A DNA stretch of 64,000 nt from Aquatica leii (taxonomy: Eukaryota; Arthropoda; Insecta; Coleoptera; Lampyridae). The stretch spans positions 111,123,529 to 111,187,528 of the forward strand of contig CM069432.1 of NCBI GenBank assembly GCA_035610365.1. The letters are read 5' to 3'. A program made the position numbers and the translations under genes. Position 1 is the first letter of the stretch. Each line of letters starts with the position of its first letter. This document shows, piece after piece, positions 22,677 to 34,490 of this stretch. The notes under the pieces were generated by a model. It was not told where the DNA came from and made no database searches. It saw only the letters and a list, made by a program, of their open reading frames with translations.

Positions 22677-24110
22677 CGTTGACAGTGTAAGATGCGTAAA
22701 AAGCGACGTAGTAGAAATAAGAAAACAAAGTTAACACTAATCAGTTTCTCTTGATTCAGGAACTATAATATTCAAATTTGGTAAATATTAGTCAAAAATT
22801 GTGGATTTTAGTCACTTTACGTAAATAATATTTAATTTTATAATCTAGCATACGTAGTACCTTACGAGAAGCTAAATAAATCTATTATTACAATTTGAAA
22901 AAAAATTGAAATCATGAGAAACGATAAAGAACAAAACGGTGTCTAACTATGTATCAAATTACAGTTTGTGATGGCGTGTAACCAAAATAAAAACCCACAA
23001 AGTCAAAATTTCGATGTTTGCTAACTCCGGTTGCTTCAAGCTGTGCTTGAAACAATGAAATTTCTATGTTTATTGCAGTTGTACAAAAACTCTGAAATCC
23101 GTAGCTAAAAGAATAGACAATCAACAGGTATAAGTAAAGTTTTGATGTAGTACTCTGTTTTCGAATAATCAAGCTTGAAATCGGCAATACGGTAAGACGT
23201 CGAAAGTGCCAGATAGGTAAAATGAAGCGTGGTAGAGATAAGAAAATGCGGTTAACACCAATCGATTATTTTGCATTAAATACCGCAATTTTCAAATTTG
23301 GTAAAGATTGGTAAACAATTGTAGATTTTAGTCACTTTACGTAATGAAAATTCAATTTTATATTCATCTATGATGCTACTTGGACAAAAGCTAAATAAAC
23401 CTATTATTTCCGCTTGAAAAAATCGAAATCATGAGAAACGATAGAGAACAAAACGGTGTCTTTAATTATGTTTTAAATTACAGTTTGTGACGGCGTGTAA
23501 CCAAAATTAGAACCCACAAAGTCAAAACTTTGATTTTCGCTAACTCCGGTTGCTTCGAGCTGCGCTTAAAGCATAATGATATTTATAATTTTTATTGGAA
23601 TTGTATAAAAACTCTAAAATCCGTAGCTAAAAGAATAGACAATCAACAGGTATAAGTAAAATTTTGATGTAGTACTCTGTTTTTCAATAATTAAGCTTGA
23701 AATCGGTAATACGGTAAGACGTCGAAAGCGCAAGATAGGTAAAATAAAACGTGGTAGAGATGAGAAAATGTGGTTAAAACCAATCGATTATTTTGCATTA
23801 AATATCATAATTTCCAAATTTGGTAAAGATTGATAAAAACATTGTAGATTTTGGTCATTTTACGTCAAGAAAATTTAATTTAATATTTTGGCTTGGACAA
23901 AAACTAATTATGTAAATCTATTATTTAAGCTTCAGAAAAATCGAAATCATGAGAAACGATAGAGAACAAAACGGTGTCTCTAATTATGTATAAAAGTACA
24001 GTTTGTGACGGCGGTAATTTCCAAACTTGGCAAAGATTGATAAAAAATTGTAGATTTTAGTCGCTTAACCTAAAGAAAATTCAATTCAATCAATACGGTA
24101 AGGTGTCGAA
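22677..24110. repeat. Tandem repeat, about 522-bp unit, near 2.7 copies
   Basis: The landmark AGATNNGTAAAA recurs at 22690, 23211 and 23733, giving spacings of 521 and 522 bp. Each unit also has GAGAACGATANAGAACAAAACGGTGTC-like text split by small changes, AACTCCGGTTGCTTC and GTAGCTAAAAGAATAGACAATC. The third unit breaks off near 24014 and jumps to a partial fourth (AATTTCCAAACTTGGCAAAGATTG). There is no coding potential. Confidence 0.9.
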
Positions 24111-25270
24111 ACCAACAAAATTCAAAGACGGGATGTAATATTTTATACGAAACTGAACTGGTTATAATTTTAGAGGGCTTATGATGACCATTTCGGTCGA
24201 ATCATGTTGGCAATAATTAATAAATAAAATGAATATAGGAAAAGCATAAATAAAATTATCTATAATTATTCATTTTAAACTTAATTATTAAATATATTTA
24301 GGTAATTAAATAAGAAATTCGTTGCAGAAAACCTAAATTTAATCGGTTAAGAAATACTCTCAAAAAATGGTTTCAAAGATTTACATGTTGTGAAATAAAG
24401 TTTAAAGCATCTGTTTTTTAATTGTATATCTATAAAAAAAAATCAAATAATATTCATTTAACCAAATCTACAGTTACATGCTTTTATCTTTAAACGATGT
24501 CTTTGTCTACTTCTTAATCCACGTATTATCATTCCCAGAATACTAGTGATAAATGATAGCAGTAGTAATAACAATAACGCACAAAAAAGTTTGTTATTGC
24601 AGTGGGCACGCATTAATTATCTTTGGCAACGCTGGTTGTCATATTAGTGAACTAGTTTGCATACAAAGAATGATTTTTTATTGACCTTGAAGAAATAATA
24701 ATAATTTAGAATGTACATATGTAAGTGTTCAAAAAAGAGTAAAATTGTTTAAGGGCTTTTACTACCTGTTAAATTATACCGAGAAGTGTTAATAAACATT
24801 TGACACAAAACATCTGTTTCTAACAAAATTTTTAATTTTGTGTACAATAGCTCAAGTTACTGTTTGCCCATTTAAAGTAAAAGTAAAAGGAAAAGTAAAA
24901 TATTATCATGGATAAAAAAGTGATTTTTAGTTACCGTTATAAGTATAAAACTGTGATGAGTAAAAGTAATTATTAAATGTTAATTTATAGATACGTAAAG
25001 TATTTATGATTGAAAAAATTATGGTATATTTGCAAACTTTTGCTTCTATTAACAAAACATTTGTTTAGAAATTGAGAGGTTAGTTTATTCATACACTGAT
25101 GTCTAACCGCAACTATGATCTTATATAAGTATTTGTTTCATCGCTGCTAAGAGATTATTTCGAGCAAGGTATATAACCGGTACTAGGAGGCTATATAAAA
25201 TTTACCGACAGTAGGTATCTAAACTATCGGGATGAACGGCCATATTGTAAGCGCTTAGTAACGGCGGTAC
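24111..25270. other. Unassigned AT-rich sequence
   Basis: No gene. A short purine-rich run of AAAAGT-like repeats lies at about 24877-24900. The 25130-25270 stretch is less AT-rich and forms the left flank of the duplicated 4.2-kb unit. Confidence 0.5.
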
Positions 25271-25290
25271 AAATATATATATATATATAC
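25271..25290. repeat. (TA)n at left edge of unit A
   Basis: About 18 bp of alternating AT, following GGCGGTACAA. Confidence 0.9.
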
Positions 25291-27734
25291 ATAAAAATTG
25301 TCATCGTGGCACCATAATTGGGTATTCATTGTTATTGTGGCACCCAAAAATACAAAGAGGCACCCAAGTTTGGGAGCCACAGTACTTTTACATGAAAAAT
25401 TTTTCTAGAGCTTATCAACACTTTTTAAGCTCGCACGCAAGAAATTGCTTGGGAGCCATTTTGTCAATTGGTGGTCAGATTTATACAGTTTGGTTCATTC
25501 CTAATAAGACAGAGGGCGCTGTGCGATATACAGGTGTATATAATTTTGACGTATTGACTATATGGCACCCCGATAATTGTTGTAGATTGTGGCACCATTT
25601 TTAGCGGCAACATTGTTGAACAGTGCGATATCGTAACAAAATAAATGTACTAAAATATAACTTGCGTAACTCATTTTGATTTAATAAAAACTTGATAATG
25701 CTTTTTGATGTCAGTTATGTTTTTGTTTAATTATTTAACTTAAAACACTATACTATTTGATATTTATTAACAACATAATCAATTAAAATATTTTAGATAG
25801 TTTTTATATTGTATGTATCAAAATTATTTCTAAATTTAAAAAATATAATTTTACAAAGATTAATTAACATTAAATGTTCAATGTTTGTTTTAATTAGTTT
25901 TTCATAAGCAATAATTTATGCTTATTTTAGCGTAGGAACTTTAACTTGTATATTATTTTCTTGTATTTGAAAATTGATTTTTGTAAATAAAATATATTAG
26001 AACAAAAACTTATTAAACAAAAAATAAACAATTTTTTGTTGTTTATAGTATTATAAAGCGTTAAGAAGAGTATTTTTTAAGTAAGTTTAAAGTAGTAAGT
26101 AATTGTTTTACTAGTCATTTTGTTAGCTATTCTATGAAATTTTTACTGCACTTAAAAACAACCCTAAATCATAGTACTATCATTTCCATATTTTATAGTT
26201 TTTATTTTTTTTCCAATATTTTTTATTAGTTGTTGATAAACTGAAATGTACGACGTTTGCTTTCAAAAACTTTAAATTGTGATTCATCCGTTCAAACAAC
26301 TGTTTTTTTTTGCTTCTAATTTGTATTTTCTGCAAGATTGATTCTAATTGAGTTTTTTTCTGTTTCTGCAGCATACATAAACGTCGCGTCGTTTACTACT
26401 TACTTTCTATAACTTAAACTGTTGTTTCGGTAACTGTGGTGCTGTTGCATATGATTAAATAAATTAAAAACTAAATAAAAAATCGTAAAATTTAGTACTA
26501 TAAAAAATTGTCTTTTGAAATGTGTCATCTCATTAAATTTATTTGGAGGTTTAATAACTTTTACTTAGTTTATAGTCGAAATTGTTTAGTTTTTTTCTCT
26601 GTTCTTTTCATCTTAAACACAGGTGGCTAGCCAAATTCATAACAATGTCCCTAAAACTAGACACTAGCTTAAGTACTTCCAGGTTTTAGAATTCCAGTTC
26701 TTTCTTGAAACATCCACTTTTTAATCTTGTTTTCTAATTGTTTCACTGTTATAATATTTTTTAGTTGCATGGATATCTGATTAAAGATGCAAGGTTCTAT
26801 AAATTGTATTGATTTCTGACCCATTTTCTTATTTGGTTTTTGTTATACGGTTTTCCTTTGCTTTATCATGATTATGACTTATCTTTTTTGTTGTTTTTTG
26901 TTATTAAATTGGTATATAAGTGTTGTAAACAAAAAATGTTATTTTTTGAAGATTTTTGAAATTCAACATTTTTTTTTCAATGTAAAAAATAACTTTAAAT
27001 TTAACAATCAAAATTATATTTTTATTATAAAATGATACTACCATATTGGAAAACCTAACCAAATGTATATTATTTACAGTTATATTTGACTTTTCTTGAG
27101 CATTCTATAGATTTTTAATGTAAATGAACAAAGATTTTTTATTGAATACATACTAAAATCGAAAACATCAGAGACAAGTTGTAGAAATTTAGAAATTGAC
27201 AGCCGCATCGTAAAAAGTAGTTACTTCTTTAAAGTTGCTAGACGTAAACATTGTCCACAAAGAAAATTTGCTACATTATTGATAAATGTAAATACAAATT
27301 TAATATTAAAAAAATTTATTTTTAGTTTTGTATTTTTAAACTTTCTGACTTTTACCTTTACTTTTTCAGTATTTACCTTGATCCTTTCTGGTAATTTTGT
27401 ACGTACAAAACATTAGAAAACAAAACGAACACTACATCTAACGTTTCTTATGACAAAGAATTGATGAAGATTTATATTAAACCTAAAATTTTAAAATTAT
27501 AATTATTTTAATAAAGTACTTAGCAAAATACCCATTGATGAGTATAAAAATCAATACACCATAATCTGCCCTTCTAAAAAGTATTAACCGAAAACTACAG
27601 TTTTAAGAAACTCAAAACACAGGATTATTTATTAACAGATCAAAAACTTTACTACAAAATTTCGTAATTAATTATATTCATGCTTTTGTATTTTTATTTT
27701 TTTTTAAGATTTGACGTGAAACTTGACATTAACA

Positions 27735-27840
27735 GATAAACCCCCTAGCTCCAGCAAACCCTAACTCAGAAACTAGTGCCCTAACTCAAGAATTTAAATA
27801 TGGAAAATAGATCGAGCCACCCCTAAATTGAAGCGTCTTT
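27735..27840 (-). repeat. Inverted single copy of the minisatellite unit (unit A)
   Basis: AACCCCCTAGCTCCAGCAAA then CCTAACTCAAGAATTTAAATA reads as the reverse complement of the array segment ATTCTTGA(A/G)TTAAGGGTTGCTGGAGCTAGAGGGTT. It can pair with any array unit several hundred bases away, giving a large potential foldback. Confidence 0.75.
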
Positions 27841-28149
27841 CAAGTTTCTATGCGACAGTAAAAAGAAACTAAAATTTACGCAACGGAACCAGGGTCTCTG
27901 GAAAAATTTCGTCGACGCAATATTGAGGAATGCCGCTAAATTACGCCATAGATCTTCCAAAATGTAAGGAAACCTTTAGAGCAGAATTTGTATTATTGTA
28001 TGGAAGTTGGTTGCGCACAATTTGAGCATTTGTTGAACTAATAAAAATTTCTTCTGACGTTGAATTTTGATGTTTTAAATTTTTCTACACTTTTAAAATT
28101 TTTATAAATTTAAAAACAATCATGCACACACGTAGAGAATCAAGAGACC

Positions 28150-29310
28150 ATTCAAATCAGGGTTACTCGACCACCTTACTATAATTTTTGTTTTTGTTGG
28201 GGGTTATTGGGGCTAGAAGGTTGACCTGACAAAATCAAATTTGACGCCAAAATGTGCCGTTCAAAAAGTCAAAAGTGGCGTGTTTTAGGATTTTTTCTAA
28301 ACAACACCCCCACCTTAGGTAATCTAGAGGGTTGTTTTTTATGGGGACAAAAAAAATTAATAAAACTACTTTTGGCTTTGCTGTCGTATAGAGAATTAAA
28401 AAACCTTTTAAATGACAGGTCGTTAGACGCCCTTCTCTTGAATTAGAGGTTGCTAGATCTAGAGGGATGATGTGTCAATTTCAAGTTTGATATTTAAAGT
28501 TGTCTCCTAAAAATCATGAATCGACCTGTCTGAGTGTTTTTTTAATAACTTAGTCTCCCCACCTTAGTTAATCTAGAGGGTTGTTTTTAATAGAGACGAA
28601 AAACATTGGAAAAAACTATTTTTAGCTATGCTGTTGCATAGAGAATTAAAAAACGCTTTAAATGGGGGGTCATTCGACCTCCTTCCCCTATTCAAATTCT
28701 TGAATTAAGGGTTGCTGGAGCTAGAGGGTTGATGTGTCAATGTCAAGTTTGAAATTTAAAGTTGTCTTTTAAAAATCAAGAATCGATCTGCCCGAGCGTT
28801 TTTTTAAGAACTTAGTCTCCCCACCTTACTTAATCTAAAGGGTTGTTTTTAAAGAAGACGAAAAAGAATTGGATAAATCTATTTTTGGCCATGTTGTCGC
28901 ATAGAGAATTTAAAGACGCTTTAAATGAAGAGTCATTCGAGTTTCTTTCCTTATTTAAATTTTTGAATTAGGGGTTGTTGGAGCTACGGGGTTGATGTGT
29001 CAATGTCAAGTTTAATATCTCAAGTTATTTACATAAATCAAGAATCGACCTGTCAAAGCGTTTACTAAAAAACTAGTCTCCCCCACTTTACTTAATCTAG
29101 AAGGTTGTTTTTCATAGGAATACAAAAAAAATCAGTAAAACCGCTTTCTGCCATGCTGTCCTCATAAAGAATTGCAGGTGGCTTTAAATGAAGGTTCGAT
29201 CAATCCTCTTCCCTTATTTAAATTCTTAAGTTAGGGGTTGCTGGGTTCAGAGGGTTGATGTGTCAATGTCAAGTTTGACACTTAAAGTTGTGTCCCAAAA
29301 GTGTCATAAA
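28150..29310. repeat. Minisatellite of about 262-bp units in unit A
   Basis: The landmark GGGTTGCTGG(A/G)... followed by GATGTGTCAAT recurs at about 28447, 28709, 28971 and 29234 (spacing 262-263), with a shorter first unit near 28197. Each unit also has TAGTCTCCCCACCTTA, GAGGGTTGTTTTT and CTTTAAATGA. No coding sequence. Confidence 0.9.
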
Positions 29311-29614
29311 GCAGGGATGTTTTTTTTTATAACACCCACTCTATATAAGCAGAATGATAGAAGTGAAATATAATCATATACATACGATTTAATTAAAAAC
29401 GAATTATTTACTAACTGGCACCTTTACTATTTAATTTATATGACAACAATGTTGGGTGTCATTTACTATTATAAACATGTATTTTTATACAAATGGGTGC
29501 CATTTGCATCATACACGTCGATATGCCACAATGACATATATTATCAAAGAATTTATACACCCGGGTGTCTTTTATGCAATAGGTATGGTGGGTGCCACAT
29601 AATTCAACACTTAC

Positions 29615-29635
29615 GTATATATATATATATATATA
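29615..29635. repeat. (TA)n junction between units A and B
   Basis: Alternating TA between the end of unit A (CAACACTTACG) and the start of unit B (CATAAAAATATTC). Confidence 0.95.
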
Positions 29636-32017
29636 CATAAAAATATTCATAAAAGTATTCATTGTTATTGTGGCACCCAAAAATACAAAGAGGCACCCAA
29701 GTTTGGGAGCCACAGTACTTTTACATTAAAAATTTTTCTAGAGCTTATCAACACTTTTTAAGCTCGTACGCAAAAAATTGCTCGGGAGCCATTTTGTCAA
29801 TTGGTGGTCAGATTTATACAGTTTGGTTCATTCATAATAACACAGAGGGCGTTGTGCGATATACAAGTGTATATAATTTTCACGTATTGACTATATGGCA
29901 CCCCAATAATTGTTGTAGATTGTGGCACCATTTTTAGCGGCAACATTGTTGAACAGTGCGATATCGTAACGAAATAAACGTACTAAAATATAACTTGCGT
30001 AACTCATTTTGATTTAATAACAACTTGATAATGCTTTTTGATGTCAGTTATGTTTTTGTTTAATTATTTAACTATTTGATATTTATTAACAAAATAATCA
30101 ATTAAAATATTTTAAATAGTTTTTATATTGTATGTATAAAAATAATTTCAATATAAAAAAAAAATTATTTTACAAAAATTAATTAATATTAAATGTTAAA
30201 TATTTGTTTTAATTAGTTTTTCATAAGTAATAATTTATGCATATTTTAGCATAGGAATTTTAACTTTTATATTATTTTCTATTTTAAGTTTCTTGTATTT
30301 GAAAATTGATTTTTGTAAATAAAATATATTAGAACAAAAAATGTTGTTTAAAGTGTTATAAAGCGTTAAGAAGAGTATTTTTTAGGTATTTTTATTGCAT
30401 TTAAAAACAACCCTAAATCATAATACTATATCATTTCCATATTTTATAGTTTTTATTTTTTTTCCAATATTTTTTATTAGTTGTTGATAAACAGAAATGT
30501 ACGACGTTTGCTTCCAAAAACTTTAAATTGTGATTCATCCATTCAAACAACTGTTTTTTGCTTCTAATCTAATCTAATCTAATGTGTATTTTCTGCAAGA
30601 TTTAGTTTAGTTGAGTTTTTTTCTGTTTCTGTAGCATACATAAACGTCTTTTACTACTTACTTTCTGTAACTGAAACTGTTGTTACACTAACTGTGGTGT
30701 TGTTGCATATGATTAAATAAATAAAAAAATAAATAAAAGATCGTAATATGTAGAACTGTAAAAAATTGTCTTTTGAAATGTGTCATTTCATTAAATTTAT
30801 TTTGAGGTTTAATAGTTATTTTCACTTAGTTTATAGTCGAAATTGTTTAGTTTTTTTCCTGTTCTTTTCATCTTAAACATACAACTTTGGTATTATAGTA
30901 GTTGTTAGTTAGGAGCACAGGTGGCTAGCCAAATTCATAACAATGTCCCTAGAACTAGACACTAGCTTAAGTACTTCGAGATTTTATAATTCTAGTTCTT
31001 TCTTGAAACATCCACTTTTTAATTTTGTTTCCTAACTGTTTCACTGTTATAATATTTTTTAGTTGCATGGATATCTGATTAAAGATGCGAGATTCTATAA
31101 ATTGTATTAAATTCTGACTGATAATCTTATTTTAGCTTTTGTTATAGGTTTTCCTTTGCTCTAACCCTAGTATCATGATTGTGGTTAATCTTTTTTGTTG
31201 TTTTTTGTTATTAAATTGGTATATAAGCGTTGTAAACAAACAATATTATTTTTTGAAGATTTTTAAAATTTAACATTTTTTTTCAATGTTAAAAATAACT
31301 TTAAATATAACAATCAAAATTATATTTTTATTATAAACTGATACTACCATATTGGAAAACCTAACCAAATGTATATTATTTACAGTTATGTTTGACTTTT
31401 CTTGAGCATTTTATAGATTGTCAATGTAAATGAACAAAGATTTTTTAGTAAACACTAAAATAGAAACCATCAGAGAAAAGTTGTAGAAATTTAGAAATTA
31501 ACAGCCGCATCCTAAAAAGTAGTTACTTCTTTAAAGTTGCTAGACGTAAATATTGTCCACAAAGAAAATTTGCTACATTATTGATAAATGTAAACACAAA
31601 TTTAATATTAAAAATTGTATTTTTAGTTTTGTATTTTTTGAACTTTCTGACTTTTACCTTTACTTTTTTCAGTATTTACCTTGATCCTTTCTGGTAATTT
31701 TGTACGTACAAATCATTAGAAAACAAAACGAACACTACATCTAACGTTTCTTATGACAAAGAATTGATGAAGATTTATATGAAACCTACCATTTTAAAAT
31801 TATAATTATTTTAATAAAGTACTTAGCAAGATACTCATTGATGAGTATAAAAATCAGTACACCATAATCTGCCCTTCTAAAAAGTATTAACCGAAAATTA
31901 CAATTTTAAGAAACTCAAAACACAGGATTATTTAATTTCGTAATTAATTATATTCATGCTTTTGTATTTTTAATTTTTTTTTAAGATTTGACTTAAAACT
32001 TGACATTAACATATAAA

Positions 32018-32120
32018 CCCCCTAGCTCCAGCAAACCCTAACTCACAAACCAGTGCCCTAACTCAAGAATTTAAATATGGAAAATAGGTCGAGCGACCCC
32101 TAATTTGAAGCGTCTTTCAA
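32018..32120 (-). repeat. Inverted single copy of the minisatellite unit (unit B)
   Basis: Same arrangement as in unit A: CCCCCTAGCTCCAGCAAACC followed by CCTAACTCAAGAATTTAAATA, about 0.4 kb before the array. Confidence 0.75.
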
Positions 32121-32429
32121 GTTTCTATGCGACAGTAAAAAGAAACTAAAATTTACGCAACGCAACCAGGGTCTCTGGAAGAATTTCGTCGACGCAATAT
32201 TGAAGAATGCCGCTAAATTACTCCACAGATCTTCCAAAATGTAAGGAAACGTTTAGAGCAGAATTTGTATTATTGTATGGAAGTTGGTGGCGCACAATTT
32301 GAGTATTTGTTGAACTAATAAAAATTTCTTCTAACGTTGAATTTTGACGTTTTAAATTTTTCTACACTTTTAAAATTTTTATAAATTTAAAAACAATCAT
32401 GCACACACGTAGAGAATCAAGAGACCATT

Positions 32430-33490
32430 AAAATGAGGGTTACTAGACCACCTTACTATCATTTTTGTTTTTGTTGGGGGTTGTTGGGGCTAGGGGGTTG
32501 ACCTGACAAAATCAAATTTGACCAAAATGTGTCGTTTAAAAAAAATCAGAAGTGGCGTGTTTTAGGACTTTTGGCCTTGCTGTCGTATAAATAATTAAAA
32601 GACCTTTTAAATGAGAGGTCGTTTGACGCCCTTCTCTTGAGTTAGGGGTTGCTAGATCTAGAGGGATGATGTGTCAATGTTGAGTTTGATATTTAAAGTT
32701 GTCTCCTAAAAATCAAGAATCGACCTGTCTGAGTGTTTTTTTAATAACTTAGTCTCCCCACCTTAGTTAATCGAGAGGGTTGTTTTTAATAGGGACGAAA
32801 AAACATTGGAAAAAACTTTTTCAGCTATGCTGTTGCATAGAGAATTGAAAGGCGCTTTAAATGAGGGGTCATTCGACCTCCTTCCCCTATTCAAATTCTT
32901 GAGTTAAGGGTTGCTGGAGCTAGCGGGTTGATGTGTTAATGTCAAGTTTGAAATTAAAAGTTGTCTTTTAAATATCAAGAATCAATCTGCCCGAGCGTTT
33001 TTTTAAGAACCTAGTCTCCCCACCTTTATTAATCTAAAGGGTTGTTTTTAAAAAAGACGAAAAAGAATTGGATAAATCTATTTTTGGCTATTTAAAGACG
33101 CTTTAAATGAAGGGTCATTCGAGTTTCTTTCCTTATTTAAATTTTTGAGTTAGGGGTTGTTGGAGCTACGGGGTTGATGTGTCAATGTCCAGTTTGACAT
33201 TTCAAGTTATTTACTAAAAATCAAGAATTGACCTGTCAAAAAACTAGTCTCCCCCACTTTACTTAATCTAGAGGGTTGTTTTTCATAGAAACACAAAAAA
33301 ATTTAATAAAACCACTTTTTGCCATGTTTTCCTCATAGAGAATTGCACGTGGCTTTAAATGAAAGTTCAATCAACCTCTTTCCCTTATTTAAATTCTTAA
33401 GTTAGGGGTTGCTGGGTTCAGAGGGTTGATGTGTCAATGTCAAGTTTGACATTTAAAGTTGTGTCCCAAAAGTGTCCTAAAGCAGAAGTG
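32430..33490. repeat. Minisatellite of about 262-bp units in unit B
   Basis: Counterpart of the array in unit A with the same unit order and several internal deletions (for example after GGCCTTGCTGTCGTATAA at 32571-32590 and at about 33090). Confidence 0.9.
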
Positions 33491-33783
33491 TTTTCTTTTC
33501 AAAAGCCCAATCTATATAAGCAGCATGATAGAAGTGAAATATCATAAACATACAGTTTATTTAAAAACGAAACATTTACTAACTGGCACCTTTACTATTT
33601 AATTTATATGACAACAATGTTGGGTGTCATTTACTATTTTAAACATGTATTTTTATACAAATGGGTGCCATTTGCATCATACACGTCGATATGCCACAAT
33701 GACATATATTATCAAAGAATTTATACACCCGGGTGTCTTTTATGCAATAGTCATGGTGGGTGCCACATAATTCAACACTTACG

Positions 33784-33805
33784 TATATATATATATATAT
33801 ATATA
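33784..33805. repeat. (TA)n at right edge of unit B
   Basis: Follows the same CAACACTTACG end as in unit A and precedes unrelated flank starting ACGCCTTTCTACACG. Confidence 0.95.
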
Positions 33806-34339
33806 ACGCCTTTCTACACGACGTTATTAGCACGCTGTTAACCCCGACTGCGTTGCCAATATTATACACGCTCTAAACGTACTTATTAAGCGAAATTCGC
33901 CAATGATTTGAAATTTTAACATTTGCGTTTAGTCTTTGCAGATAACTTTCTTAAACATCTTCCGATCTAATATATTTTTTTTTAAATTTAACTTGATTAA
34001 TATTGACGTAACAAATAAACTTTCTGCAGATTTAAAATAAAAACTGTATTCAAGCATTAAACTCTTTTTATAATTGGTGCAAAGTTTGTTTTATTTGTAA
34101 ATATAATTCAAAATTTTAACTTATAACTTGTGTGTATTAGCAAAAAAAACATACTCAAAACGGCAGCAAATTAAATAATTTTCTTTAAAATTCCGCATGT
34201 AACTCTGTTTTTGGCAACTTTTTTAAAGAAATGTTAAATTTAACCGTTGCCGCAAGTTGCACGACTCATTATTTGACACAAATCAATTTTTAAATCAAAC
34301 TTACAATATACCGCATAATAAAAAAAATAATTATTCTAC

Positions 34340-34490
34340 AATCGTATTTTGATGACATACGCATATATACAGAGATGCGCCTAAAACTGAGATATATAAC
34401 GGTTCTTCGGGCTAGAGAACGTAGCGTTTATATGTTCTACGGGCTCAACAACAACCTGTTTACATGTTTGTACCTACATATTCTTATTTA
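34340..34490 (+). repeat. Structured 145-bp repeat, copy 1
   Basis: Matches 36746-36890 in direct orientation: ATCGTATTTTGAT, GTTCTTCGGGCTAGAGAACG, TAGCGTTTATATGTTCTACG, GGCTCAACA and CCTGTTTACATG. It has two CGGGCT motifs; the GAGCCCG partner of copy 2 is degraded here. Confidence 0.8.

Larger units (their letters stand above)
25274..29612. mobile_element. Non-coding 4.2-kb unit A with inverted subterminal motifs
   Basis: Bounded on both sides by (TA)n. Its left 300 bp contains TGGCACC at 25307, 25338, 25563 and 25590 (plus AGGCACCC and GGGAGCCA variants). Its right 200 bp carries the inverse GGTGCCA at 29496 and 29591, plus GGTGTC variants at about 29455 and 29563. The outermost motifs sit in similar contexts: left ATTGTTATTGTGGCACCCA; reversed right TTGAATTATGTGGCACCCA. 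Such multiple short inverted motifs are typical of DNA-transposon ends. No transposase is encoded, so if mobile it would be non-autonomous. The interior 25600-27730 is AT-rich and featureless. Confidence 0.6.
29641..33782. mobile_element. Non-coding 4.2-kb unit B, tandem copy of unit A
   Basis: Collinear with unit A throughout, in the same orientation. In the 276-bp window 29662-29937 against 25329-25604 there are 10 substitutions and no indel (3.6%); elsewhere indels of tens of bases occur. Subterminal motifs are conserved: TGGCACC at 29671, GGTGCCA at 33664 and 33759. It shares the single (TA)n tract at 29615-29635 with unit A. The interior 29940-32010 is AT-rich without genes. Confidence 0.7.

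Noticed and set aside
27740..27800. CCCTAACTC runs resembling telomeric repeats
   Set aside because: They are part of the inverted minisatellite unit, occur only a few times, and are not a regular telomere array.
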